A stretch of DNA of 64,000 nt from Spirosoma sp. KCTC 42546 (GTDB lineage: Bacteria; Bacteroidota; Bacteroidia; Cytophagales; Spirosomataceae), in assembly GCF_006965485.1 (NCBI RefSeq), contig NZ_CP041360.1, positions 5,808,501-5,872,500 of the forward strand, written 5' to 3'. A program made the translations under genes and the position numbers. The notes beneath the pieces were generated by a model, which was given only the letters and a program-made list of their open reading frames with translations, was not told the origin of the DNA and did not search any database. Of the stretch, positions 52,924-61,131 are shown one piece after another; within the stretch, counting starts at the first letter, position 1, and the number at the start of each line of letters is the position of its first letter.

Positions 52924-54747
52924 ATGACACAAAACGCGTCCAATTCGTCTACCCTCTCCCGTCGGGGATTTACAGCCGGGATAATTTCAACTGCTGTACT
53001 GAGTAACACCTTCGCAGAAGCCGCCGATAACCTCCTGAATCCTGCCGTTTCACGGACCGACAAACTCGTTATTTACCAGATTTTTACCCGCCTGTTTGGG
53101 AATCAGAAAACAACCAACAAGCCCTGGGGCACCCGCAATGAAAATGGCGTTGGGAAGTTTAACGATATTACAGACAAGGCGTTGCAGGAACTGAAGACGT
53201 TCGGTATTTCGCACGTTTGGTATACGGGCGTTATCGAACACGCGCTCATCACCGATTATTCGTCAAGTGGTATTCCGAAAGATAACCCCCAGATTGTCAA
53301 GGGCCGCGCGGGATCGCCTTACGCCATCAAGGACTATTACGATGTCGATCCTGATCTGGCGGTGGATGTTAGAAATCGAATGCAGGAATTTGAGGCTCTG
53401 ATCAAGCGATCGCATGCAAATGGGTTGAAGGTAATTATTGATTTTGTCCCGAATCACCTGGCTCGTCAATACCATTCAGATGCGAAGCCATCAGGAGTTG
53501 AGGACATGGGACAAACCGACGACAAGACGAAAGCGTTTGATCCAAAAAACAATTTTTATTACCTGCCCAAGGAATTGTTTCATGTACCCGACGGTGTCCA
53601 TGTACCAGAAGGCCTGTCATCCGGCCCGTATATCGAACTGCCTGCCAAAGCAACAGGAAACGATGTTTTCAAGGCCAAACCCAACCTCGATGATTGGTAC
53701 GAAACCATCAAGCTAAACTACGGCGTCGACTACCAGAATAACCGCCAGACCCATTTCAACCCTATCCCGTCGACCTGGTTCAAGATGCGGGATATTCTGC
53801 TGTTCTGGGCCCAAAAAGGCGTTGATGGATTCCGTTGCGATATGGCCGAAATGGTTCCTGTTGAATTCTGGGGCTGGGCCATCCCGCAGGTAAAAGCGTT
53901 CAGGTCCAGTCTGGTGTTTATTGCCGAAATCTATAATCCGAGCGAATACAAAAACTACATTCAGACCGGCAAATTCGACTACCTCTACGACAAGGTCGGC
54001 CTTTATGATTCTTTACGGCGACTGATGGAGGGCAAAGGAACGGTGGAGGATATTACAAAAGTCTGGCAAACCGAATCCGGGGATATTTCGGAACATATGG
54101 TCCGCTTCCTGGAAAACCACGACGAACAGCGCATTGCGTCTAGCTTTTTCGCAGGCGATCCATGGACGGCTGTTCCGGCCATGACCCTTTCGGCAACGCT
54201 GCACACGGGTCCGGTCATGCTTTATTTTGGGCAGGAACTGGGTGTAAATCCGACAAAAGCCGAAGGTTTTCAGGGCGATGACGGGCGCACCACTATTTTC
54301 GATTATTGGGGAATTCCAGAATATCAGGCCTGGACGAATGGCAGGAAATTCGATGGCGGAAAATTAACCGCTAATCAGAAAAAACTACGGCAATTTTACC
54401 AGCAACTCAACCAGTTGGTCAACACCAGCGACGCCATCCGAACGGGTAGTTTCTACGATTTACAGGCCAGCAATCGTCAAAATGCCGACTATGACCAGAA
54501 GCGGCTGTACAGTTACCTGCGGTATTCCGGCAAACAAAAGCTACTGATTATCTGCAACTTCGACAAAACGAAGTCAGCTTCTACCCTGGTCAATATTCCA
54601 GATGATGCCTGGCAGAAGATGAAACTAAAAAGTGCTGACATCCATTCGTTTCGGGATATTTTTCGAACCAAAACGAACCTTCAAGCCCCAAACAGTGTGC
54701 CTATTGACCTGCCTCCGCTGGGAGTGTTGGTGCTAGAAATTGTGTAG
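52924..54747 (+). CDS. GH13 alpha-amylase-family enzyme
   Basis: Glycoside hydrolase family 13 protein of 607 aa. A twin-arginine-like signal (SRRGFTAGIISTAVLS, residues 12-27) suggests export after folding. The four GH13 regions are visible: DFVPNH (173-178), GFRCDMAE with nucleophile D306, FIAEIYNP with acid/base E335, and FLENHD with D400. A C-terminal beta domain ends the protein. It should act on alpha-glucans in the periplasm; exact specificity cannot be read. Confidence 0.9.
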   Translation: MTQNASNSSTLSRRGFTAGIISTAVLSNTFAEAADNLLNPAVSRTDKLVIYQIFTRLFGNQKTTNKPWGTRNENGVGKFNDITDKALQELKTFGISHVWYTGVIEHALITDYSSSGIPKDNPQIVKGRAGSPYAIKDYYDVDPDLAVDVRNRMQEFEALIKRSHANGLKVIIDFVPNHLARQYHSDAKPSGVEDMGQTDDKTKAFDPKNNFYYLPKELFHVPDGVHVPEGLSSGPYIELPAKATGNDVFKAKPNLDDWYETIKLNYGVDYQNNRQTHFNPIPSTWFKMRDILLFWAQKGVDGFRCDMAEMVPVEFWGWAIPQVKAFRSSLVFIAEIYNPSEYKNYIQTGKFDYLYDKVGLYDSLRRLMEGKGTVEDITKVWQTESGDISEHMVRFLENHDEQRIASSFFAGDPWTAVPAMTLSATLHTGPVMLYFGQELGVNPTKAEGFQGDDGRTTIFDYWGIPEYQAWTNGRKFDGGKLTANQKKLRQFYQQLNQLVNTSDAIRTGSFYDLQASNRQNADYDQKRLYSYLRYSGKQKLLIICNFDKTKSASTLVNIPDDAWQKMKLKSADIHSFRDIFRTKTNLQAPNSVPIDLPPLGVLVLEIV

Positions 54748-54750
54748 TTA

Positions 54751-54816
54751 TTTTCGACAGGATGAACAGGATTTACGCGATTGAAATCCTGTTCATCCCG
54801 TAAATCCTGTCGAAAA
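54751..54816. repeat. ACAGGAT-type inverted repeat with exchanged units
   Basis: Arms about 54751-54782 and 54784-54816. The outer 13 bases (TTTTCGACAGGAT) pair exactly. Further in, the left arm reads unit GAACAGGAT then TTACGCGAT, while the complement of the right arm reads TTACGGGAT then GAACAGGAT: the same units in exchanged order. It follows the GH13 gene by 4 bp and probably ends its transcript. Confidence 0.75.
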
Positions 54817-54903
54817 AATCAAGTTTGTCTTGCCGAGCCGACAAGCACTATAAATCCAGATGCGATTATTTGGTAAGTTAGCCGACTTGAACACAACCTC
54901 TCT

Positions 54904-56475
54904 ATGAAACAGCTTCTCCCGGCTCTCTTCCTGATGGCTTCTTCCGCTTTTGCCCAGACGGGTGCAACGCGTACAATGGCCCATGTAACAACCTACCAGC
55001 CCCCCGTCTTCACTGACGCCGACCGGCTAAAACGGCTGGAAGCGGCCTTCCCTGTTGTCGAAAAAATATATAAGGACGCGGCCGAGAAACGTCATCTGCC
55101 GGGCATCGCGTTCGGCATTGTGCTGGATGGCAAACTCGTGTATTCGGGAGGAGTTGGCTACACGGATGTCGCCAAGAAAATACCCGCAACGGCCAAATCA
55201 TTGTTTCGAATTGCATCGATGACCAAGAGCCTGACATCGATGGCGATCCTGAAACTCCGCGATGAAGGCAAACTACAACTCGATGATCCGGCCGAAAACT
55301 ATATCCCGGAACTAAAATTGCACAAATACCTGACGGCCGACGCGCCCAAAATTACGGTTCGTAACCTGATGACCCACTCGGCCGGTTTTCCCGAAGACAA
55401 TCCCTGGGGCGACCGGCAACTGGATGATTCAGATGCCGATTTGCTCAAGCTGATCAAAGACGGCATCTCGAATTCAAACGTACCGAACGTTACCTACGAA
55501 TACAGTAATCTTGGTTTCGCCATGCTGGGCCACATCATTACGGTTGTATCGAAAAAGCCGTATCAGCAGTATATCACCGAAACGATCCTGAAGCCACTGG
55601 GCATGAACGATACGCAGTGGGAATACACCAAAGTGCCCGCCGAGAAACTAGCCCTGGGTTACCGCTGGCAGGACGACAAGTGGCTCGAAGAACCACTCCT
55701 GCACGATGGTTCCTACGGGGCAATGGGTGGCCTCATTACCTCTATCGATGATTTCAGTAAATATGTTGCTCTCCACCAAAGTGCCTGGCCACCAAGTAAT
55801 GCCCCTGATACTGGTCAGAATGCCGCATCACCCATCAAACGGAGTTCGCTGCGGGAGATGCAGAAACCCTGGACATTATCAGGGCTGAATGCGCAGGCAA
55901 AAAATTCGGCGGGCCAGCTATGCCCTGAAGTAACGGGCTACGGCTACGGACTACGATGGGGCCAGAACTGCAAAGGGCAGGTAGGCATAGGGCATACGGG
56001 CGGACTTCCGGGCTTCGGCAGTCAGTGGCGCATCCTGACCGATTATGGCGTTGGCATCATTTCCTACGCCAACCTGACCTATGCCGGGATGGGCACCGTA
56101 AATGCAGTTGTACTCGATACACTGGTGGGTATTGGAAAATTGCCCCCACGCCAGCTACCCGTATCGCCCATCCTCGCCCAACGCAAAGCTGAACTACTAA
56201 AACTCCTCCCCGACTGGTCAAATGCGGAAAGAAGCGGCATTTTTGCCGAAAACTTCTTCCCGGACAAGTCCGTGGCCATACGTCGGAAAGTAGTGCAGGA
56301 TTTATACGCTAAAGTGGGTAAAATTGAGCGAGTCGGCGACCTCATTCCCGAAAATCAGTTGCGCGGCCACTTCCTGCTGGAAGGCGAGAAAGCTAACATC
56401 GACGTATTTTTCACGTTAACCCCGGAGAATCCGGCGCTGATTCAGCAACTGGATTTTAGAGAAGTGCCTAAATAG
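54904..56475 (+). CDS. Exported beta-lactamase-family serine hydrolase
   Basis: Serine hydrolase of PF00144, 523 aa. Signal peptide residues 1-18 (ending SAFAQ). Motifs: SMTK (S105, K108), YSN (200-202) and HTGG (364-367). A C-terminal extension of about 130 residues follows the hydrolase domain. As with the paralogue at 2.9 kb, peptidase or esterase activity is more likely than beta-lactam resistance. Periplasmic. Confidence 0.88.
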   Translation: MKQLLPALFLMASSAFAQTGATRTMAHVTTYQPPVFTDADRLKRLEAAFPVVEKIYKDAAEKRHLPGIAFGIVLDGKLVYSGGVGYTDVAKKIPATAKSLFRIASMTKSLTSMAILKLRDEGKLQLDDPAENYIPELKLHKYLTADAPKITVRNLMTHSAGFPEDNPWGDRQLDDSDADLLKLIKDGISNSNVPNVTYEYSNLGFAMLGHIITVVSKKPYQQYITETILKPLGMNDTQWEYTKVPAEKLALGYRWQDDKWLEEPLLHDGSYGAMGGLITSIDDFSKYVALHQSAWPPSNAPDTGQNAASPIKRSSLREMQKPWTLSGLNAQAKNSAGQLCPEVTGYGYGLRWGQNCKGQVGIGHTGGLPGFGSQWRILTDYGVGIISYANLTYAGMGTVNAVVLDTLVGIGKLPPRQLPVSPILAQRKAELLKLLPDWSNAERSGIFAENFFPDKSVAIRRKVVQDLYAKVGKIERVGDLIPENQLRGHFLLEGEKANIDVFFTLTPENPALIQQLDFREVPK

Positions 56476-56549
56476 TTCGAAGTTTACGGTTTGGAGTTCG
56501 AAGTTTACGTAGCAAAAACGTCAGACTTCGAACTCCAAACCTCAAACCC
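56474..56549. repeat. Tandem-arm inverted repeat (GTTCGAAGTTTACG type)
   Basis: Left part 56474-56510 contains two copies of AGTTCGAAGTTTACG; right part 56525-56549 (ACTTCGAACTCCAAACCTCA region) pairs with the second copy and the GGTTTGG between them. It begins at the stop codon of the serine hydrolase gene and ends 8 bp before the GNAT start. Confidence 0.65.
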
Positions 56550-56556
56550 TGTGACA

Positions 56557-57072
56557 ATGAACGAACAAATTTCCCCGGCCACTGAGCAGGATATTCCAGC
56601 ATTAGATAAGCTCGTGAATAGTGCCTATCGGGGCGAAAGCTCAAAAAAAGGCTGGACAACCGAAGCTAATTTAATCGATGGTATCCGAACAAATGAAGAA
56701 GGCTTGCGTACGATGCTCCAGACGCCGGATGCCACTATCATAAAATATGAAGAGGCTGGCCAACTCCTTGGGTGCGTCTATCTGGAAAAGAAAGGTCCTG
56801 ATTTATACCTGGGGATGCTCACCGTTTCGCCCGAAGCGCAGACGGGTGGCATTGGTAAACAATTGATGGCCGCTGCCGAGCAAACCGCTATAGTCCAGCA
56901 TTGTCGGGCCATTACGATGACGGTTATTACGGTTCGTCATGAACTGATTGCCTGGTATGAACGACGTGGCTATCAGTCAACAGACGAACGGATACCTTTT
57001 CCCAACAACCCGAATTTAGGGATACTCAAACAGCCCCTGGAATTCATGGTCATGGAAAAAGTGTTGACATAA
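56557..57072 (+). CDS. GNAT-family N-acetyltransferase
   Basis: Acetyltransferase of 171 aa. The acetyl-CoA-binding region reads LYLGMLTVSPEAQTGGIGKQ (about residues 85-105; Q/RxxGxG/A loop as QTGGIG), followed by the C-terminal WYERRGYQ. Substrate unknown. ATG at 56557 is chosen; the open frame reaching back to 56491 runs through the preceding inverted repeat and is not part of the fold. Confidence 0.87.
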   Translation: MNEQISPATEQDIPALDKLVNSAYRGESSKKGWTTEANLIDGIRTNEEGLRTMLQTPDATIIKYEEAGQLLGCVYLEKKGPDLYLGMLTVSPEAQTGGIGKQLMAAAEQTAIVQHCRAITMTVITVRHELIAWYERRGYQSTDERIPFPNNPNLGILKQPLEFMVMEKVLT

Positions 57073-57190
57073 TCAGGAGAAACTAGCCCTACCAGATCCG
57101 ATTTGCGCGCCAATTACCGGGGTGCCTCTTTTCTCGATTAGATACACAACAAAGAAAAAAAAGAGACGCGAAAGCCTTTTGGGACAAAAG

Positions 57191-57198
57191 TACCTTTG
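57191..57198 (+). promoter_or_regulatory. -7 promoter element TACCTTTG
   Basis: Exact TAnnTTTG match, 63 bp before the ATG of the receiver-only regulator gene. Confidence 0.55.
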
Positions 57199-57261
57199 CG
57201 TTTGCCGATTTAACTCTATAATTTCACCACATTAAACCGAAACAACGATACCACAAGCCTT

Positions 57262-57642
57262 ATGTCAGCTTCCAAACGCGTCCTGATTGCCGAAGATAGC
57301 TCCGTTATCCAGAATCTGGCCCGCAAAATACTTGAGTTTCAGAATTATGACATCACCGCCGTTAAAAACGGAGAACAAGTGTTGCAGATTCTGGAGAAAG
57401 AAGACTTCAGTATTCTCCTGTTAGACATCAATATGCCGTTGATGGATGGTATGGAATGCGTTCGGCGGGTTCGGGCGTTACCTGAAAAAGAAAAAGCCAG
57501 CGTACCCATTGTTGCCATCACGGGTAATGCTAAAAACTACACCGAGGAAGAATTTAAGACCGCCGGTTTCAACGATGTTCTTGTAAAACCCCTCAACTTC
57601 GACCGTCTGGTAGAAGTCGTTAATCAGCTTACAGACAAATAA
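57262..57642 (+). CDS. Single-domain (CheY-like) response regulator
   Basis: Receiver-only regulator of 126 aa. E11/D12, phosphorylatable Asp55 (ILLLDINMP) and Lys109 (VLVKPL) are present. No output domain, so it signals through protein contacts; the cognate kinase is not in the neighbourhood. Cytoplasmic. Own promoter at 57191. Confidence 0.92.
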   Translation: MSASKRVLIAEDSSVIQNLARKILEFQNYDITAVKNGEQVLQILEKEDFSILLLDINMPLMDGMECVRRVRALPEKEKASVPIVAITGNAKNYTEEEFKTAGFNDVLVKPLNFDRLVEVVNQLTDK

Positions 57643-57734
57643 AAAGGGAGGAAAGGAGGATGGAGGAAAGGGAGTAAAGGGTTTATACTACCAAATCCCT
57701 CTCCTCCCTTTTCTCCATCCTCCCTTTCCTCCTT
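57643..57734. repeat. Purine/pyrimidine tandem-arm hairpin (GGAGGAA type)
   Basis: Left arm 57643-57681 is all-purine apart from few T, made of GGAGGAAA/GGAGGAT units of about 7-8 bp. Right arm 57697-57734 is the pyrimidine complement. It starts right after the receiver gene stop and its last base directly precedes the ATG of the next gene, so it can both end the first transcript and occlude translation of the second. Confidence 0.78.
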
Positions 57735-58496
57735 ATGATTATCACATTGCTGGGTACAGGAACATCGTCGGGCGTGCCACTCATTGGCTGCCAGTGTGAT
57801 GTTTGCCGGTCAGTCGATTTTCGGGATAAGCGGCTTCGTACCTCAGCCCATATTTCGGTGAATGGGCGCAGTTTTGTGATCGATACGGGTCCTGACTTTC
57901 GCCAACAGGTACTTCGACTGAATTTGCTGCAACTCGATGCCGTTCTGTTCACCCATGAACATAAAGATCACACGGCGGGCTTAGATGAGGTGAGAGCCTA
58001 TAATTTCCGGTCCGGGCAGGATATGCCTGTGTATGGTCGCCCAACTGTACTGGCGCAGTTACAGCGCGAATTTGCCTACATTTTTGCCGAGCATAAGTAT
58101 CCCGGCACGCCCCACGTTCTGTTGAACGAAATCCGTAACGAGCCCTTTGAGGTTTTGGGCATCCCGATTATCCCAATCGAGGTCATGCACCACAAACTTC
58201 CCGTATTTGGCTACCGAATCGGCGATTTCAGCTACCTCACCGATCTTAATTACATTGCTGACGAGGAGTTGGAAAAAGTAAAAGGCTCTAAAGTACTAGT
58301 AGTCGATGCACTTCAGCGTCAGGCCCATATTTCGCACTTCACGCTCGATCAAGCCATTGCCCTGGCGCAACGCGTCAATGCCGACCGCACCTATTTCGTG
58401 CACATCAGCCACAAACTTGGTCTGCATAACGAGGTCGAGAAAGAGCTTCCGGCTGGCATTCGCCTTGGCTATGATGGTTTGCAAATTCGGTTGTAG
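57735..58496 (+). CDS. PhnP-like MBL-fold metallo-hydrolase
   Basis: Metallo-beta-lactamase-fold hydrolase of 253 aa, PhnP/lipoyl-like group. The metal motif is HEHKDH (74-79), later histidines in MHHKLPVFGY and HISHKLGLHNEVEK. The N-terminal CQCDVC (C19, C21, C24) matches the structural zinc knuckle of PhnP. PhnP is a cyclic ribose phosphodiesterase of phosphonate breakdown, but no phn genes are nearby, so a different phosphodiester substrate is likely. The ATG directly abuts the preceding hairpin arm. Confidence 0.87.
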   Translation: MIITLLGTGTSSGVPLIGCQCDVCRSVDFRDKRLRTSAHISVNGRSFVIDTGPDFRQQVLRLNLLQLDAVLFTHEHKDHTAGLDEVRAYNFRSGQDMPVYGRPTVLAQLQREFAYIFAEHKYPGTPHVLLNEIRNEPFEVLGIPIIPIEVMHHKLPVFGYRIGDFSYLTDLNYIADEELEKVKGSKVLVVDALQRQAHISHFTLDQAIALAQRVNADRTYFVHISHKLGLHNEVEKELPAGIRLGYDGLQIRL

Positions 58497-58544
58497 GAGT
58501 TACAACTAATAGTTTTCTTTTATCAACTACAGCAGTAAGGGCAG

Positions 58545-58605
58545 CTACGGCAAACCAAATCCCGTAGGGATAGCTCATGTTGTAGCCGTGGGTTCTAACC
58601 TACAG
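58545..58605. repeat. REP-like palindromic remnant
   Basis: Two weak hairpins: CTACGG/CCGTAG (58545-58550, 58562-58567) and GTGGGTT/AACCTAC near 58589-58604, within GTTGTAGCCGTGGGTTCTAA. The latter resembles REP-type sequences found in several phyla. Located 3' of two converging genes. Confidence 0.35.
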
Positions 58606-58606
58606 G

Positions 58607-59707
58607 CTAAATCGCCAGACCCGTTTCGGCATCAAAAAAGTGGCATTGATCAAGATTCCAGAACAGATTGACAGGTTGTCCGAACGGGGCAACATAGCCC
58701 GCCGATAAACGGGCAATTAGCCGTCCCTCATCAATCGGGCAGTAGACCAGCGTTTCGTTGCCCATGTTCTCAATAGCCTCAATCGTTACGGGTTGTACAT
58801 GAACGGCCTGCGCTACCGGTGGCTGCTCACTGAGGTGTTCGGCCCGGATACCAAGCGTAATGGGCTTACCCGCATACAGCCGTAATCGGCTGGCCCAGGG
58901 CAATGTTGACAGATCAATCAGTACTTGATTACCCGCACTAATAAAGCGTAATGAGGTATCATCCACAAGACGACCCGGCACGAAATTCATAGGTGGTGTG
59001 CCAATAAATCCGGCCACGAACTGCGTTGCGGGATGGTTGTATAAGTTAATCGGCGTATCCTGTTGCACCACATCACCATCGCGCAGCACCACGATCCGGT
59101 CGCCGAGGGTCATGGCTTCCACCTGATCGTGAGTGACGTAAATAATCGTCGCGTTCAGTTCCCGGTGAAGTTTCTGCAATTCGATCCGCGTTTGCACCCG
59201 CAGTTTCGCGTCCAGGTTACTCAGGGGCTCGTCAAATAAAAACACCTTGGGGTTGCGCACAATGGCCCGCCCAATGGCCACCCGCTGCCGTTGTCCCCCC
59301 GACATATCCTTAGGCTTTCGATCCAGTAATGCTTCTATTTCGAGCATAGTAGCCGCCCGATTGACCCGCTGTTTGATATCCTCTTTCGGTAAACCCGCCA
59401 GCTTTAACCCAAAAGCCATATTATCAAACACAGTCATGTGCGGATAGAGGGCATAGTTCTGAAACACCATGGCAATGTCGCGGTCTTTGGGGGGTACGTC
59501 ATTAACGCGTTTCCCGTCGATCAGCAGCTCGCCCTCGGTGATTTCTTCCAGACCTGCAATCATGCGCAGCAACGTCGATTTGCCACAACCCGACGGCCCA
59601 ACGAGCACCAGAAATTCCCGGTCGTTGACGGTTATGTTGACGTCCCGAATAACGCGTGGGCCTTTCTCGTAGGCTTTGGCAATATGCACCAGTTTAACTT
59701 CTGCCAT
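58607..59707 (-). CDS. Carbohydrate ABC transporter ATP-binding protein (UgpC/MalK type)
   Basis: ATPase of 366 aa driving a sugar importer. Walker A GPSGCGKST (37-45), signature SGGQ (136-139), Walker B KVFLFDE (154-160), and a C-terminal MalK-type regulatory domain (about 240-360, with GIRAEHL). The name UgpC is by family only; glycerol-3-phosphate transport is not implied. It is last in the operon, 2 bp after the glycosidase-like lipoprotein gene. Confidence 0.93.
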   Translation of the reverse strand: MAEVKLVHIAKAYEKGPRVIRDVNITVNDREFLVLVGPSGCGKSTLLRMIAGLEEITEGELLIDGKRVNDVPPKDRDIAMVFQNYALYPHMTVFDNMAFGLKLAGLPKEDIKQRVNRAATMLEIEALLDRKPKDMSGGQRQRVAIGRAIVRNPKVFLFDEPLSNLDAKLRVQTRIELQKLHRELNATIIYVTHDQVEAMTLGDRIVVLRDGDVVQQDTPINLYNHPATQFVAGFIGTPPMNFVPGRLVDDTSLRFISAGNQVLIDLSTLPWASRLRLYAGKPITLGIRAEHLSEQPPVAQAVHVQPVTIEAIENMGNETLVYCPIDEGRLIARLSAGYVAPFGQPVNLFWNLDQCHFFDAETGLAI

Positions 59708-59709
59708 AA

Positions 59710-61011
59710 TTAAGGGTATTTGTTTGCCTGGGTTACGGCATCGGGGTAATTCTCCAGTCGCTGAAAAGCCAGCAACGCTTCAATGGTGGACTCAGCACCC
59801 GAGTTTTTATTGATCTGAGTATCCGACGTAATCCCATCGAAGCCCAGACCAGTTGTTTTATCATACATAGTTGCTTTCGCGGGGTTATTGCCTAAAAACC
59901 AGCCCGCCAGTTGCCCCGCCAGCGTAACGTATTGGGCATCTTTTGTCTGGTCATACAGTTCGAGTGCCGCCCACACCATTGGCCGCACGCCATAGGCAAT
60001 CTGCGAAAAACGCGATTTTTTACCGAAGGTAAGCACTGTGCCCTGCTGACTCACATCAAACGATTCCAGAAAACCCTCTTTGAGCAAATACGGATAAAAG
60101 TTATCAATTTCCCGTTTGGCAACGGCAATCCAGTCGGCGCGGTTCAGGGCTTTACCCACCCGTAAAAGTGCATAGGACTGATCACTCCCATAGGCATGCC
60201 AGCCATTGTCGAAACTTAAAATCGCCCCATACGGCACCTGATCAGGTCCGCCGAACTGCATCTGAACAATCCCATCGCCCAGCGTACCAATCAGCTTAAG
60301 AACCTGACTATCGGGAGTTTGTTGCTGGTAGTTGAGCAGCCCGAGCATCATGATAGCTGCCTGATCGGAGCCGGAACCGTAGGGCAACCAGGTTGGAATT
60401 TTCAGCCCCTTCACAAAATTGTAGGCCTGGGCTTTACTACCAAAATCCCGAACCATATTCGTTACGAGCCGCTGACTGGCCGTTTGCAGGCGCGTGGCTA
60501 GCGCAGGATCGGCCGTTTTGTAATACGTATACGCTTCGGTCAGGCTCCAGAGCGCCCGCCACGACCACCAGTTAGGCTGGTTGATGCTGGTACTCCCCGA
60601 CTTGTTGATCGACAGGTTGCCAAAGATGAAATTATAGAAGTAGCCGTTATCCGACTGCATCTGTAACACGAATTCCGTCAGCTTACGCAGCTTATCCTGC
60701 TTGGCAGTATTGGTCGTCAAATCGGGTTCGTTTACCAGAAACAGAACCGTTCGGGCTATATCATCGACGCAGGCCGCTCCTTCGTCGTCGTCGGCAACCC
60801 ACTTATAATCAGGATACTCGCTATAGATATTAATCAACCCCACATCAGCACCATTCAGTTTGACAGCCTGGTACAACTGATCGAGGTGAATGGTATTAAC
60901 CAGTCGGGCACTCACTGGCGTGGGTTGAACCGGCTGGTTCTTGTTACAGGAAACCGATAACAGCGGAAGCTGAAACAGGAAAAGCCAGAGGAAACGATAA
61001 TGGGTTTTCAT
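59710..61011 (-). CDS. Six-hairpin glycosidase-like lipoprotein in the ABC operon
   Basis: Predicted lipoprotein of 433 aa; the signal region ends in SVSC (lipobox). The mature part is helical with repeated W/Y/G-rich turns (KWVADDDEGAACVDDIAR, PNWWSWRALWSLTEAYTYY, DNGWHAYGSDQSYALLRVG), a pattern like (alpha/alpha)6-barrel glycosidases, epimerases or lyases. I cannot assign a family or catalytic residues. Its place between permease and ATPase genes suggests it processes the imported sugar polymer outside the inner membrane. ATG at 61011 precedes the signal peptide; 61089 adds 26 unrelated residues. Confidence 0.72.
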   Translation of the reverse strand: MKTHYRFLWLFLFQLPLLSVSCNKNQPVQPTPVSARLVNTIHLDQLYQAVKLNGADVGLINIYSEYPDYKWVADDDEGAACVDDIARTVLFLVNEPDLTTNTAKQDKLRKLTEFVLQMQSDNGYFYNFIFGNLSINKSGSTSINQPNWWSWRALWSLTEAYTYYKTADPALATRLQTASQRLVTNMVRDFGSKAQAYNFVKGLKIPTWLPYGSGSDQAAIMMLGLLNYQQQTPDSQVLKLIGTLGDGIVQMQFGGPDQVPYGAILSFDNGWHAYGSDQSYALLRVGKALNRADWIAVAKREIDNFYPYLLKEGFLESFDVSQQGTVLTFGKKSRFSQIAYGVRPMVWAALELYDQTKDAQYVTLAGQLAGWFLGNNPAKATMYDKTTGLGFDGITSDTQINKNSGAESTIEALLAFQRLENYPDAVTQANKYP

Positions 61012-61026
61012 AGCGATAGAGTAGTT

Positions 61027-61128
61027 GGTTAATGGATAATGGTTAATGCACAATGAATAATTTATAATGCATAATGACCTAACTATCAACTAAATAACAT
61101 TATTCATTATTCATTATTCATTATTCAT
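61027..61128. repeat. Tandem-arm inverted repeat with 7-bp repeat (CATTATT)
   Basis: Right arm 61098-61128 is four exact tandem copies of CATTATT plus CAT. The left side (61027-61077) has AATGGATAATGG- and AATGAATAATT-like units that form the imperfect complement. Located between the second permease gene and the lipoprotein gene of the ABC operon, ending 3 bp before the permease stop. Confidence 0.75.
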
Positions 61129-61131
61129 CAG

